DNA of 64,000 nt from Chryseobacterium scophthalmum. GTDB taxonomy: Bacteria > Bacteroidota > Bacteroidia > Flavobacteriales > Weeksellaceae. Below the pieces are notes generated by a model, which was given only the letters and a program-made list of their open reading frames with translations, ran no database searches and was not told the DNA's origin. The position numbers and the translations under genes are program-made. Of the stretch, positions 8,816 to 18,665 are shown piece by piece. Location of the stretch: NCBI RefSeq assembly GCF_900143185.1, contig NZ_FSRQ01000002.1, positions 124,001-188,000 on the forward strand, in the 5' to 3' direction. Each line of letters starts with the position of its first letter. Position 1 is the stretch's first letter.

Positions 8816-9304
8816 TTATTTTATGGTAACTGCCCAACTTTTGCTGAAAGGCAATAAAAAGTTTCCTAAAAATTCTAAATACGTGTTTTTTGAGAAATCA
8901 AAAACTTCTATGTCTTTTGAAAGTTCTCCGCTTCTGATTTTATTTTTAAAATCGATAAGCTTTAAGGTTTTTACTTCTCCGTTTTCTACGAAGCTGGCTG
9001 TCATTCTGTCGAATAATCCCAATTGGTACTCTTCGTCAATCTCCCTCATTATTTTACCCAAAGCATCGATGCTGCAGCCTGAAGCCATTTCTTTTTCTTC
9101 GTCTACACAGATTACGATAAACTGATTTTTTTCAATTTTAAAAGATGACGAAAGTGGTTTTCCGTGCGCTGCCCAACCTGCCAAGAAATCATATAATTTC
9201 TCTGTAATTACTTTGGCTTCTTTTGTAGTGAAAGGTCTTGATGCGGGATATATGATAACTCTGTAATCGTTTGCTTCAACAATATTAGATTCTTCAATTT
9301 TCAT
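8816..9304 (-). CDS. Conserved flavobacterial protein often labelled 'ABC transporter ATPase'
   Basis: 162 residues, soluble. Close relatives in Bacteroidota carry the automatic name 'ABC transporter ATPase', but I find no Walker A (GxxxxGK[ST]), no signature motif and no Walker B; the label looks like an inherited error. The sequence shows an alternating alpha/beta pattern with TKEAKVITEKLYDFLAGWAAHGKPL, and FIVICVDEEKEMASGCSIDALGKIM with an acidic patch and one Cys. It follows the Fe-S oxidoreductase genes and a membrane protein with short gaps on the same strand. The function is unknown. Confidence 0.7.
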   Translation of the reverse strand: MKIEESNIVEANDYRVIIYPASRPFTTKEAKVITEKLYDFLAGWAAHGKPLSSSFKIEKNQFIVICVDEEKEMASGCSIDALGKIMREIDEEYQLGLFDRMTASFVENGEVKTLKLIDFKNKIRSGELSKDIEVFDFSKNTYLEFLGNFLLPFSKSWAVTIK

Positions 9305-9328
9305 TCTGAATAAATTTAAAAAGTAAAA

Positions 9329-10459
9329 TTACGCATTTTTCCTGAGTTGGAAACCATTGTACTTTTTGCTTAATGCATACAGAAGTACAATAAAAAGCAA
9401 AAGAACAAAACCTAAAAAGAATCTCAGATTGGCACTATCCGGAAAAAAAACAAACTTGATATAAATATTGGCAAAGAATAATAAAGACAAGATTCTGATC
9501 CACCAATCTTTTGAAAAATAAAACGTTGATCCAACTAAAATTAAGGAAGTCAAAGTTATTTTTTTAAAGTTGATTAATTTAAATAATAGAAAATCAAAAT
9601 ACTTCTGAAAAGTAAACTCTGCTTTTTCAGCCGAAATTATTGGTCTTCTGTAAAAGAAACTGTCATAGAAAAGATCTTTCCAGCCAGGATAATTGTAGTA
9701 TTTAATAATCGCAACATAAATTACAGCAATTGAAAATCCTTGAAGAATTAAACTATAATTGATCTGTTTATTTTCTTTAAAATATTTAAAAACGAAAACT
9801 ACAAACAGATAACTCATTGCAAAAAGCACATAATCTGGTCTGATTAAAACGCAGCAAAGAAGGAAAATAAATTGTAGTAATTCAGATTTTTTTTGAAGCA
9901 GACTAATGATAAAAAACATTAGAAAGACAAAAACGAACATATCTGGTGTGGGATTTTGCGCCATGTCTCTTACCGGAGGAAACCAGAAAACAAACAATGA
10001 AAGTAGCGGTGCAATAAAATAGTTTTTGGGAAACAGTAGTTTTAAAATATAAAACATCAGTAAACCACAAATAAAATAGGAAAAAATATTGACCATAAGA
10101 ACCGAAAGAGGTCCTGTAAATCCTAGTTTATACAATACATAAACTGCAGCATTAAAGCCAAGTTTAATTTTATAATATGGCAATTGCTCGCCAAAGGCTT
10201 TATAATCTGCGTAGAAAACTTCATTGGCATGATTGTAATGAAGAATATCGTTGAATTCTGTTTTTGAAGCCTCTTTTTCAATATCAGAATATACTTTTTC
10301 CTGTGCTTTTTTTGCATCATCAGGAAATTCCCAGGAATAAACGCTGCCTAAATATCCAGGCATATCCCAATCGTAAACCCTATTCTGATAGCAGGAAAAA
10401 GTAAGAAAACTTAAACCTAAAATAAAAAAAAGAAAGGATAAACCCCATTTTAAATTCAT
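9329..10459 (-). CDS. Polytopic membrane protein, possible GT-C glycosyltransferase
   Basis: 376 residues. One N-terminal helix (LSFLFFILGLSFLTFSCY) is followed by an external loop with YDWDMPGYLGSVYSWE, then about nine more hydrophobic segments and a basic C-terminus (SKKYNGFQLRKNA). GT-C enzymes that use polyprenyl-phosphate sugars carry an acidic pair in the first periplasmic loop after helix 1; the DWD here is in the right place. The call is inference from topology plus one motif, and a family hit is not claimed. It sits between the CCG-domain gene and the 162-residue gene, 31 and 24 bases away. Confidence 0.5.
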   Translation of the reverse strand: MNLKWGLSFLFFILGLSFLTFSCYQNRVYDWDMPGYLGSVYSWEFPDDAKKAQEKVYSDIEKEASKTEFNDILHYNHANEVFYADYKAFGEQLPYYKIKLGFNAAVYVLYKLGFTGPLSVLMVNIFSYFICGLLMFYILKLLFPKNYFIAPLLSLFVFWFPPVRDMAQNPTPDMFVFVFLMFFIISLLQKKSELLQFIFLLCCVLIRPDYVLFAMSYLFVVFVFKYFKENKQINYSLILQGFSIAVIYVAIIKYYNYPGWKDLFYDSFFYRRPIISAEKAEFTFQKYFDFLLFKLINFKKITLTSLILVGSTFYFSKDWWIRILSLLFFANIYIKFVFFPDSANLRFFLGFVLLLFIVLLYALSKKYNGFQLRKNA

Positions 10460-10490
10460 AACTCAAGATTTATCCTTTCTGGAAATATAT

Positions 10491-11276
10491 TTACAAATCT
10501 TCAGCTTCCGCCAAAAGTTCTACGATATCTTTTACTTCAACTTCGTTATTTTTATTGAAATGTTTTACGCCGTCAGTCAACATCGTGTTGCAGAAAGGGC
10601 AACCTGTTGCAATGATTTTAGGCTCGAAAGAAAGCGCTTCTTCTGTTCTTTCCACATTAATATCTTTTTTTCCTTTTTCAGGTTCTTTAAACATCTGTGC
10701 TCCACCTGCTCCGCAACAAAGACCATTGGTTTTGCAACGTTTCATTTCAACCAATTCGGCATCCAGCTTTTCTAAAAGCATTCTTGGAGCTTCATATTCA
10801 TCATTCGCTCTTCCCAAATAACAAGGATCGTGGAAGGTAATTTTTTTACCTTTAAAACTTCCGCCTTCAATCTTCAGTCTGCCTTCATTCATCAGTTCTT
10901 TTAAGAATTGGGTATGATGAATTACTTCATAGTTTCCGCCTAAATTAGGATATTCATTTTTAAGCGTATTGAAACAGTGCGGACAAGCCGTAACGATTTT
11001 TTTTACTTCATAAGCATTCAGAACTTCAATGTTCGTCATTGCCATCATCTGGAAAACAAACTCGTTTCCTGCACGTTTTGCAGGATCACCTGTACAGCTT
11101 TCTTCCTGTCCTAAAACAGCGAATTCAACACCTATTTTATTTAAAATTTTGCAGAATGCTTTGGTTATTTTTTTGGCTCTATCATCGAAACTTCCAGCGC
11201 AACCTACCCAGAAAAGAACTTCCGGAGATTTGCCTTCCATTGCGTAATCCGCCATTGTTTTTATATTGAAATCCAT
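10491..11276 (-). CDS. Heterodisulfide-reductase-type Fe-S subunit with CCG domains
   Basis: 261 residues, soluble. It contains two cysteine-rich (CCG) domains of the HdrB/GlpC/LutA type. The first has WVGCAGSF, a modified CCG (ESCTGDPA) and TACPHC; the second has DPCYLGR, GLCCGAGG and TGCPFC. These hold Fe-S clusters for electron transfer. The partner is the membrane Fe-S protein encoded 83 bases upstream. Together they match, as two polypeptides, the domain set of EtfD/FadF-type ETF:quinone oxidoreductases. The likely job is passing electrons from a flavoprotein to menaquinone; the substrate is not proven. Confidence 0.8.
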   Translation of the reverse strand: MDFNIKTMADYAMEGKSPEVLFWVGCAGSFDDRAKKITKAFCKILNKIGVEFAVLGQEESCTGDPAKRAGNEFVFQMMAMTNIEVLNAYEVKKIVTACPHCFNTLKNEYPNLGGNYEVIHHTQFLKELMNEGRLKIEGGSFKGKKITFHDPCYLGRANDEYEAPRMLLEKLDAELVEMKRCKTNGLCCGAGGAQMFKEPEKGKKDINVERTEEALSFEPKIIATGCPFCNTMLTDGVKHFNKNNEVEVKDIVELLAEAEDL

Positions 11277-11297
11277 ATCAGTTTCAAATTTATCAAT

Positions 11298-11350
11298 ATA
11301 ACAGTGTAACAGTTTACCAGTGATTGTTACATCGTTACATTTTTACATTA
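11298..11350. repeat. Short-word inverted repeat between the two Fe-S genes
   Basis: Words of the type GTAACA and TGTTAC (AACAGTGTAACAG against TTGTTACATCGTTACA) fold into an imperfect hairpin. It sits in the 83-base gap inside an apparent operon, so it may process or attenuate the message. Confidence 0.6.
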
Positions 11351-11359
11351 TTAGATTAA

Positions 11360-12691
11360 TTAGTCTTTTGCCCAATTCAGACGGTCTGCCTGATTGTATT
11401 GCCAAGGTGCGGCATTGTTTTCTACATTGGTCATCATCAAATTCAATTCCTGCGGTGCTGCAGATTGCTCCATCACCAAGAATCTTCTCATTTCGAAAAT
11501 AATAGAAAGCGGGTCAAGCAATACCGGACAAGCCTGTGTACAAGCATTACAAGTAGTACAAGCCCAAAGTTCTTCTTTTGTGATGTAGTCGTTCAACAAT
11601 TTCTTACCATCGTCTTCAAACTTTCCGTTTTTATCGATATTTCTACCAACTTCTTCCAAACGGTCTCTCGTTTTCATCAAAATAGCTCTCGGTGAAAGCT
11701 TTTTACCTGTAATATTTGCTGGACAAACAGAAGTACATCTTCCACATTCTGTACATGAATAGGCATTCAATAACTGAACTTGGTTCAAATCAAAAATATC
11801 TTCTGCACCAAATTTCGACGGAGCTTCTTCTGCACCTTCAGCCGGAGCTGCGTAAGGATCTGCATTCGGATCCATCATCAATTTGATTTCTTTGGTAACC
11901 GATTCAAGGTTATTGAATTTTCCGTACAAATCAAGATTGGCGTACCAAGTACTTGGAAACGCAAGGATAATATGTAAATGTTTAGAATAATAAAGGTAAT
12001 TCATAAAGAACAGGATCCCTATGAAATGGAACCACCAAGCTCCTCTTTCAACAACTTCTAAAAAGATATTATCAAAACTGAAAATTTCTAAGAAAGGAAC
12101 CAATGTCATTTCACTGACTGGAAAGCTTCCATGTGCTGCTAAAACTCCTCTTTGCTGTAAGATAAAGTCGGAAGAATTCATCGTGAAGAAAGCGACCATT
12201 AAAGCAAATTCAATGATCAAGATCCAGTTGGCATCATTTTTTGGCCATCCGAAAAGTTCTTTCATCGTCAATCTTTTCACTCCGTAAAAATTTCTACGGA
12301 TAAAGAAAAGTACCACACCAACAATTACTAAAAGTGCTAAAACTTCTAATGTTGCGGTGAAAAAATTATAGAAAGTATGTCCGAAAATTGTTGATAGAAA
12401 ACGGTGAGTTCCGAAGATTCCGTCAACGATAATTTCAACTAATTCGATATTAATAATTACGAAACCGACGTAAACAAAAAGGTGCAAAACACCTGCAACA
12501 GGTCTTGCCGTCATTCTGCTTTGTCCCATCGCAACTCTTGCCATGGTTTCCCAGCGTTCAGCTTTTCTGTCGCTGCGATTAATTTCTCGTCCTAATCTGA
12601 TATTTCTATAGATCTTCAGAAGACTTTTTCCAAAAAGCCCGAAACCTGCAATAAGTAAAATCAGAAAAAATACATTATCAAGATACTGCAT
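11360..12691 (-). CDS. Membrane-bound 4Fe-4S dicluster oxidoreductase
   Basis: 443 residues. The N-terminal half has about five or six transmembrane helices (for example FFLILLIAGFGLFGKSLL, HLFVYVGFVIINIELVEII) as in NarI-like quinone-reactive domains. The C-terminal half has two ferredoxin motifs, CTECGRCTSVCP and CTTCNACTQACP, each binding a 4Fe-4S cluster. The order TM, then two clusters, and then CCG domains on the adjacent gene equals mycobacterial EtfD split in two. It likely reduces menaquinone with electrons from ETF or a related donor. It starts 11 bases after the MlaD-like gene. A His pair for haem is possible in the TM part but I did not map it. Confidence 0.8.
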   Translation of the reverse strand: MQYLDNVFFLILLIAGFGLFGKSLLKIYRNIRLGREINRSDRKAERWETMARVAMGQSRMTARPVAGVLHLFVYVGFVIINIELVEIIVDGIFGTHRFLSTIFGHTFYNFFTATLEVLALLVIVGVVLFFIRRNFYGVKRLTMKELFGWPKNDANWILIIEFALMVAFFTMNSSDFILQQRGVLAAHGSFPVSEMTLVPFLEIFSFDNIFLEVVERGAWWFHFIGILFFMNYLYYSKHLHIILAFPSTWYANLDLYGKFNNLESVTKEIKLMMDPNADPYAAPAEGAEEAPSKFGAEDIFDLNQVQLLNAYSCTECGRCTSVCPANITGKKLSPRAILMKTRDRLEEVGRNIDKNGKFEDDGKKLLNDYITKEELWACTTCNACTQACPVLLDPLSIIFEMRRFLVMEQSAAPQELNLMMTNVENNAAPWQYNQADRLNWAKD

Positions 12692-12702
12692 ATTGTAGAT
12701 TT

Positions 12703-13653
12703 TTAGTCTTTACTGTTCTTACCGAAAACTGAGAAATTAATATATCTCTTAGGATTCGCTTTCATATCCTCGATTAAAGAGTTCAGATTGGTAGATGCAG
12801 AGTTCAGGTTGTTGTACAACTGATCATCTTTCATAATCTTCCCTAAACTACCTTCACCTCTGTCAATACCAGAAATCACACCGTTTAATTTCCCAACAGT
12901 CTGATCTAGATTAGCAATCGTCTGATTCAATTGCTTGGTATCTATACTTTCCGCAAGATTTCCGTATTTATCCAAAGTTGTTTTACCACTTTGCATGGTT
13001 AAACTTGCTTCATCAAGAACTTTCTGAAGTTTCGGATCATTATTACCAACCAATTTGTTTACGTTTCCTGCTGTAGTTTCTAATGCACCTACAGTTTTGT
13101 TTAGGTTGTGAAGTAATATTCTGATTTCTTCTCTGTTTTGAGCATTCATTACCTGATTAGCATTTGCCATCAAAGAATCTACTCTATGCAAAACAGTTTG
13201 CAACTGGTCTTTCACAGGACCAACCTGAGAAGAAAGACTGTTCATCATTCCTAGCTTGAAAGCACCTTTCAAAGTATCTCCGTCTTTTGCAGTAGGACCA
13301 CCATAAAAAAGATTTACTCTCATTTCTTTACCACCCATTAAGCTTGGCTCAAAAATCTCAAGATTTGAATTTTTTGAAAATTCAAAATTATCATCTACGG
13401 TAATCTTTACGACAAAGTGTAACTTTCCGTCTTTGCCTGTCTGAGGAATGATTTTATCAACCTGTCCTACTTTCAGACCATTGATGGAAACCGGAGAAGA
13501 CTGTGCAAGACCTTCTACGTTATCATATTTTGCGTAAAATATATTGTCGGTAGTAAAAAGGCTTCTGCCTTTCATAAACTGAAATAAAATCACGAAGCCA
13601 ACAATGGCTAAAAGCGCGATTAAACCAGCCTTTAATTCTTTACTGAATTTCAC
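12703..13653 (-). CDS. MlaD-family (MCE domain) lipid-transport protein
   Basis: 316 residues. A single N-terminal anchor helix (AGLIALLAIVGFVILFQF) is followed by an MCE domain (YDNVEGLAQSSPVSINGLKVG, residues ~40-120) and a long helical tail of ~170 residues with heptad character. MCE proteins form rings or tubes that carry phospholipids across the periplasm with an MlaE permease and MlaF ATPase. Both partners are encoded 16 kb away at 29528-31095. Its own neighbours are the Fe-S pair. An intrinsic terminator separates it from the PpiD-like gene upstream. Confidence 0.85.
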   Translation of the reverse strand: MKFSKELKAGLIALLAIVGFVILFQFMKGRSLFTTDNIFYAKYDNVEGLAQSSPVSINGLKVGQVDKIIPQTGKDGKLHFVVKITVDDNFEFSKNSNLEIFEPSLMGGKEMRVNLFYGGPTAKDGDTLKGAFKLGMMNSLSSQVGPVKDQLQTVLHRVDSLMANANQVMNAQNREEIRILLHNLNKTVGALETTAGNVNKLVGNNDPKLQKVLDEASLTMQSGKTTLDKYGNLAESIDTKQLNQTIANLDQTVGKLNGVISGIDRGEGSLGKIMKDDQLYNNLNSASTNLNSLIEDMKANPKRYINFSVFGKNSKD

Positions 13654-13732
13654 TTGTTAAATTTTTTCTAATGTAGCAAATATAGTACATTTTAAATTAA
13701 TGTTTCTCTTTATTGCTCTGCGTTAAATACAA

Positions 13733-13762
13733 AAAAAGCGCCAAAATTACTTTGGCGCTTTT
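13733..13762 (-). terminator. Intrinsic terminator downstream of the ppiD-like gene
   Basis: Arms AAAAGCGCCAAA and TTTGGCGCTTTT with a 5-base loop, an essentially perfect 12-bp stem with T tracts on both sides. It separates the chaperone gene from the MlaD gene, so MlaD needs its own promoter in the ~80 bases after it. Confidence 0.85.
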
Positions 13763-13781
13763 ATATTTTTAAATTAGAATC

Positions 13782-15923
13782 TTATTGTTGATTTCCTAAT
13801 TTACTCCAGATTTCAATTCTGTAATCATCGATATCTGCATTGTCTTGTAAGCTCTTTAACCAAGCCTGACCAAACATTCCTGCATTTCTCTGAGTAACAG
13901 ACTCTGTAAATTGTTTTACATCGCCTGGTTGTTTATTAATTGTTTCATTCTTTTTAACAATAACATAAACACCAGTACCACCTTCGATTGGATTTGAAAC
14001 TTTTCCTTTTGCAATACCAAATGCAGCACCTGCAACTTTAGGCTCCATCGCTCCTGCTACAGAAGGATTAAGCATGTTAACCTGAGCTGATTGCTTAGTT
14101 GTTGCAAATTTTGTAGCCACCTGATCTAAGCTTCCTGCTTTTCCAATTTTCTCAGAAATTTGCTTAGCTGCCAATTTATTCTGAACTACTGTTTCTATCT
14201 GATCTCTTACAGATTCCGGATCTGCAAGACCTTTTTCCTGTTTCCCGTTTAAGTAAACAACTACTTTATCTCCTGTACCTTCTACAGTGAAGAACTCTGT
14301 ATCACCTTTTTCTCTTTTCTTATCAAAAGCCCAAGCAATAATTTCACCGTCTTTATCAGTTCCTAAACCTTGAAGCTGACCGTCAAATCTTTTTGCAGAT
14401 TTAGCGTTAGAATATTGGTAGTTTGATTTTTTAGCAATATTTACAAAATCATTGAATGATTTCCCTTGAATCTGCTGGATAAATCTTCTTGCTTTCTTAT
14501 CAACTTCAGCTTCTGTAGCTTCAGAAGGCTTAATAGTTTTCACGATATGAGCAATTTTATAACCCATTGCCCCAGCTTTTTTATCTTCAATATTGATGAT
14601 GTGATAACCGAAAGCTGTTTCTGCTAAACCTGTAGCGCCTTTAGGATTGTTTGCCAAAAACGCTAAGTATCCTGGAGCGAACTGACTTTGAGGAGTCGTC
14701 CAACCCACACTTCCTTTTCTTTCAACAGCACCTGGCTCGTCAGAAAGCTTAAGACCTTCTGCAAATTTCGTAGGATTAGCTTTAATTCCAGCCATTAAAC
14801 TGTCAGCAATTTTTTTAGCTTCTTCTTTAGTTCTTGTCGCTGTAGATCTTTCAGCACCTTTATAAGCGATCAAGATATGGTTTGACAACGTAGAATCTGA
14901 AGGTTTTTTGTCAATTAATTTAGACAATACATAAAGATTCTGCTCTTTGTAAGGTCCGAAAACCTGTCCGATTGCAGCCGTTTCAATTTTCCCTTGTAAT
15001 CCTTGAGGCATTTGGTTTGCCTGAACATAAGCATTGTTATATGGCATATCTGAGTTTGCCATTACAAACATAGAATCATTAGTAGTGTTTTGGAAGTTTT
15101 CTTTTCCATCACTTGCATCAGTACCTCCAGAAAATATTTTGGTAATATCTTTTTGTACCGCAGCTTCATCTGCCGGACTTGGCTGAGAAGGGAAAAATGC
15201 AATTCCTAAATTTCTGCTTGGCTCAGTTTTAAACTGTACCGGATGCGCTTTGATATAATTAGCTAAATCCTCAGTTGTAACCTTGATTTTATTTTTCTGA
15301 AGATAAGAAGCGTAATCTACTTTTACAAAGTCGATATCAGCAAGCTGATCTCTTTCTTTCATCAATTCTTCAGCTTCTTTTTTACCTGTAGTGATACCTG
15401 CAGAAACATTAGCAAAAACCTGTCTTGCCATAATTCTGTACTCAATAGTCTTTCTAGTTTTCAACCATTGACTGTATCCTTCAGGGTTTGTATTCTGTAG
15501 AGTTTCAATTTCTTTTTTTAATTCCTGAAGCTTGAAATTCCCCTTTTCGTCAAAAAGCTGTTGGTTTTGTGCAAACATTTGATCAAACTGAAGCTGATTC
15601 CAGAATAGATCATCTGTCATTTCGAAGCCCATTTTTTCAAATTGCTGTTTTACCAATTTCGACTGTACAAGTAGTTGCCAAGCTTGTTCTTCAAGTCCGT
15701 TTTTTGGTTGACCTTGCTGCTCTGCTTGTTGTTGTAATACGAAAAGCTGGTCGTTATACTCTTCACGAGTAATTTTCTCACCATTTACTTTTCCTAAAAC
15801 ATCAGGGTTTTTACCAAAAACCTTATCAAGGCTTTCCGGGTTTACCAAAAACGCCAAAAGCGCCAATGCGATCATTCCCATCAAAAGCCAAGGTCTACTC
15901 CTAATCTGTCCTAAAATTGCCAT
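13782..15923 (-). CDS. ppiD: PpiD/SurA-like periplasmic peptidyl-prolyl isomerase
   Basis: 713 residues. One N-terminal signal anchor (PWLLMGMIALALLAFLV) is followed by a SurA_N-type chaperone region (LGKVNGEKITREEYNDQL), then parvulin-type domains (around SNHILIAYKGA to FGYHIINIEDK, with GSVGWTTPQSQFAPG) and a second, more divergent one near AFGIAKGKVSNPIEGG. It would sit on the outer face of the inner membrane and help newly exported proteins fold. It diverges from lon across a 258-base gap. The name is by domain architecture; Bacteroidota versions are larger than E. coli PpiD and may not be strict orthologues. Confidence 0.85.
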   Translation of the reverse strand: MAILGQIRSRPWLLMGMIALALLAFLVNPESLDKVFGKNPDVLGKVNGEKITREEYNDQLFVLQQQAEQQGQPKNGLEEQAWQLLVQSKLVKQQFEKMGFEMTDDLFWNQLQFDQMFAQNQQLFDEKGNFKLQELKKEIETLQNTNPEGYSQWLKTRKTIEYRIMARQVFANVSAGITTGKKEAEELMKERDQLADIDFVKVDYASYLQKNKIKVTTEDLANYIKAHPVQFKTEPSRNLGIAFFPSQPSPADEAAVQKDITKIFSGGTDASDGKENFQNTTNDSMFVMANSDMPYNNAYVQANQMPQGLQGKIETAAIGQVFGPYKEQNLYVLSKLIDKKPSDSTLSNHILIAYKGAERSTATRTKEEAKKIADSLMAGIKANPTKFAEGLKLSDEPGAVERKGSVGWTTPQSQFAPGYLAFLANNPKGATGLAETAFGYHIINIEDKKAGAMGYKIAHIVKTIKPSEATEAEVDKKARRFIQQIQGKSFNDFVNIAKKSNYQYSNAKSAKRFDGQLQGLGTDKDGEIIAWAFDKKREKGDTEFFTVEGTGDKVVVYLNGKQEKGLADPESVRDQIETVVQNKLAAKQISEKIGKAGSLDQVATKFATTKQSAQVNMLNPSVAGAMEPKVAGAAFGIAKGKVSNPIEGGTGVYVIVKKNETINKQPGDVKQFTESVTQRNAGMFGQAWLKSLQDNADIDDYRIEIWSKLGNQQ

Positions 15924-16155
15924 TTTATAAATATAGTTTTTATATCAGTGTGCGAAAATACACATTTTTAAGAAATTACAGAAATATAAGTCGTGTTTTT
16001 AATTTTTAAAATTCAAATACTGTGAAAATGGAAATTTTGACCGTATTTTTTGATGATTATCAAATGGCATTAATATTGTCAATTTAATATACAGTTCATA
16101 CATATTGCTTTCTTTAAGCAAATTGTGAAATATCATTGTAACGACTTAAACTGAA

Positions 16156-16172
16156 AATGACAATTTGTCATT
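16156..16172. promoter_or_regulatory. Palindrome just upstream of lon
   Basis: AATGACAA-t-TTGTCATT, perfect 8-bp arms around one base, ending 9 bases before the lon start. It resembles a dimer operator or a short leader hairpin. A weak promoter candidate lies upstream (TTG at 16105, TATCATTG at 16131), which would put the palindrome in the transcribed leader. The rest of the 258-base divergent gap is AT-rich without other clear signals. Confidence 0.4.
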
Positions 16173-16181
16173 CGATTTATT

Positions 16182-18590
16182 ATGACAGAATTTGAAGATA
16201 TAAATTTTGATGATATTCTTGGCGATGGTTTTAACATAGTAGCCGAAGAAATCAACCTTTCTGACCTGGATATGGATAATGAGAAAAGCTCTGAGCAAAA
16301 CATTTTCCCGATACTTCCGGTAAGAAACATGGTGATGTTCCCAAATGTGGTAATTCCCATCACTGCAGGAAGAAAGACTTCTATACAACTTCTTGAAGAA
16401 TCGCAACAAAACGGTGATTATATAGGAATTGTGAGTCAGAAAAACTCTGACATCGAGCAACCTACCGAAAAAGATCTTTATCACACAGGAACTTTAGCCA
16501 AAATCATTAAGATTATTAAGCTTCCGGAAGGAAACATTACCGCTATTACCAAAGGATTCCATCGATTTAAAGTAAAAAAAATCGTAGAATCTCAACCTTA
16601 TTTTAAAGCTGAAATATCTAAATTAAAAGATACAAAAGCTAAAAATAAAGAGGAATACGAAGCTCTACTGGAAAACATTAAAGATTTAGCTCTAAAAATT
16701 ATTGAGCTTGATCCTAATATTCCGAATGCTGCCAATTTTGCAATAAAAAACATCAGCAACAATGAAGATTTGCTGAATTTTGTAAGCACGAATGCCAATT
16801 TCCCTTACTTGGAAAAGCAAAAACTTTTGGAAGAAAAAAGCCTGATGGAAAGAGCCAAAAAGTGCTACGAAATGATGCACGAGGATTTCCGAAAGCTTGA
16901 ATTGAGAAATCAAATTCATCAAAAAACTTCGAAAGATTTAGACAAACAACAGAGAGAATATTTCCTGAATCAGCAAATCAGAACAATTCAGGATGAATTG
17001 GGAGGTGGTCCAGAAAGCGATGTTGAAGATTTGCTTAAAAAAGGACAAGATAAAAACTGGAAACCTGAAGTTGAAGAACATTTCCAAAAGGAAATAGGTC
17101 GACTACAGAGACAAAACCCAAATTCTCCGGATTATAATGTTCAGAGAAATTATTTAGATTTCTTTACAGATTTACCTTGGGAAACCTTCACAAAAGATAC
17201 TTTTGATATTGAAAAAGCCGAAAAAGTTTTAGACAAAGCTCATTTTGGTTTAGAAGATATTAAGAAAAGAATTTTAGAACACATGGCTGTTTTAAAATTG
17301 AAAAATAACATGAAATCCCCTATTCTATTATTGGTAGGTCCTCCTGGAGTTGGTAAAACATCTCTAGGAAAGTCTGTTGCCGATGCTTTGGGAAGAAAAT
17401 ACGTACGCGTTTCTTTAGGGGGACTTCATGACGAAAGTGAAATTCGTGGTCACCGAAAAACGTATATTGGAGCAATGGCAGGAAGAATTCTTCAGTCCAT
17501 TAAAAAATCGGGAACTTCAAACCCCGTAATTGTTTTAGACGAAATAGATAAAGTGGGAAAAGGAATGCACGGTGATCCTAGCTCAGCATTGCTTGAAGTT
17601 CTGGATCCTGAACAAAACAGCTCTTTCTACGACAACTTCCTTGAAATGGGTTATGATTTGTCTAAAGTAATGTTCTTGGCAACAGCAAACTCACTTTCTA
17701 CGATCCAAACTCCGCTTTTAGACAGAATGGAAGTCATTCAGATTGCAGGTTATACTTTAGAGGAGAAAATTGAAATCGCTAAAAGACATTTAATTAAAAA
17801 ACAACAGGAAGAAAACGGTTTGACTGCAAAATCTTTCAAACTTGGAAATCCTGAATTGAAACATATCATCGAAGCACATACTTCGGAAAGCGGTGTAAGA
17901 ACTTTAGAAAAAAGAATCGCCGCAATTGCACGTTGGGTTGCTTTGCAGACTGCTTTGGTAAGAGAATTTGATGCTAAAATTACGGTTGATAAAGTTGATG
18001 AAATTTTAGGGGTTCCAAGACCAAAAAGCTTATCTGAATTGACAGATGTTCCGGGAGTAGTAACCGGATTGGCGTGGACAAGCGTAGGTGGAGACATTTT
18101 ATTTATCGAAAGTATTACCAGCAACGGAAAAGGAAATCTTACCATGACCGGAAATCTGGGAACGGTAATGAAAGAATCTGCAACCATTGCGTTGGAATAC
18201 ATTAAAGCCAAACATGAAGATCTGGGAATAAGTGAAGACGATCTGGAAAAGAAAAATATTCACGTTCACGTTCCTGAAGGAGCCACACCAAAAGATGGAC
18301 CTTCTGCGGGAATTGCAATGCTAACTTCCATGGTTTCTTCATTCAAAAACAAAAAAGTAAAACCTCATCTTGCCATGACCGGTGAGATTACGCTAAGAGG
18401 AAAAGTACTTCCTGTAGGCGGAATTAAAGAAAAATTACTCGCTGCGACAAGAGCAGGAATCAAAGAAGTGATTCTCTGCGAAGCCAACAGAAAAGATGTG
18501 GAAGAAATAAAGCAGGATTACCTGAAAAATCTGAAAGTAAACTACGTAAGCTGGATGAAAGAAGTACTGGAACTGGCCATCGAAAAATAA
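16182..18590 (+). CDS. lon: ATP-dependent protease La
   Basis: 802 residues. Cytoplasmic AAA+ protease that degrades damaged and regulatory proteins. The N-terminal LON substrate domain begins at [19 protein letters not shown] after a ~45-residue acidic leader. The AAA+ module has Walker [10 protein letters not shown] (near residue 387) and Walker [10 protein letters not shown]. The C-terminal protease domain has the catalytic Ser in KDGPSAG (near 705) and the Lys in [14 protein letters not shown] (near 745). All key residues are present. The start is supported by A-rich upstream sequence and by the acidic leader being usual in flavobacterial Lon. A terminator follows. Confidence 0.97.
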   Translation: MTEFEDINFDDILGDGFNIVAEEINLSDLDMDNEKSSEQNIFPILPVRNMVMFPNVVIPITAGRKTSIQLLEESQQNGDYIGIVSQKNSDIEQPTEKDLYHTGTLAKIIKIIKLPEGNITAITKGFHRFKVKKIVESQPYFKAEISKLKDTKAKNKEEYEALLENIKDLALKIIELDPNIPNAANFAIKNISNNEDLLNFVSTNANFPYLEKQKLLEEKSLMERAKKCYEMMHEDFRKLELRNQIHQKTSKDLDKQQREYFLNQQIRTIQDELGGGPESDVEDLLKKGQDKNWKPEVEEHFQKEIGRLQRQNPNSPDYNVQRNYLDFFTDLPWETFTKDTFDIEKAEKVLDKAHFGLEDIKKRILEHMAVLKLKNNMKSPILLLVGPPGVGKTSLGKSVADALGRKYVRVSLGGLHDESEIRGHRKTYIGAMAGRILQSIKKSGTSNPVIVLDEIDKVGKGMHGDPSSALLEVLDPEQNSSFYDNFLEMGYDLSKVMFLATANSLSTIQTPLLDRMEVIQIAGYTLEEKIEIAKRHLIKKQQEENGLTAKSFKLGNPELKHIIEAHTSESGVRTLEKRIAAIARWVALQTALVREFDAKITVDKVDEILGVPRPKSLSELTDVPGVVTGLAWTSVGGDILFIESITSNGKGNLTMTGNLGTVMKESATIALEYIKAKHEDLGISEDDLEKKNIHVHVPEGATPKDGPSAGIAMLTSMVSSFKNKKVKPHLAMTGEITLRGKVLPVGGIKEKLLAATRAGIKEVILCEANRKDVEEIKQDYLKNLKVNYVSWMKEVLELAIEK

Positions 18591-18607
18591 ATATTCAATA
18601 ATAAACA

Positions 18608-18638
18608 TAAAACCTCATCTGAAAACGGTGGGGTTTTA
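18608..18638 (+). terminator. Intrinsic terminator of lon
   Basis: Twelve-pair stem including two G-U pairs (TAAAACCTCATC against GGTGGGGTTTTA), a 7-base loop, then TTATTTTTAT. It begins 18 bases after the lon stop. Confidence 0.75.
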
Positions 18639-18665
18639 TTATTTTTATACAGCAGATTTTAAATT

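Noticed and set aside
8823..9125. 100-codon plus-strand frame opposite the 162-residue gene
   Set aside because: Antisense to a gene conserved in the group, with low-complexity Ser/Phe composition.
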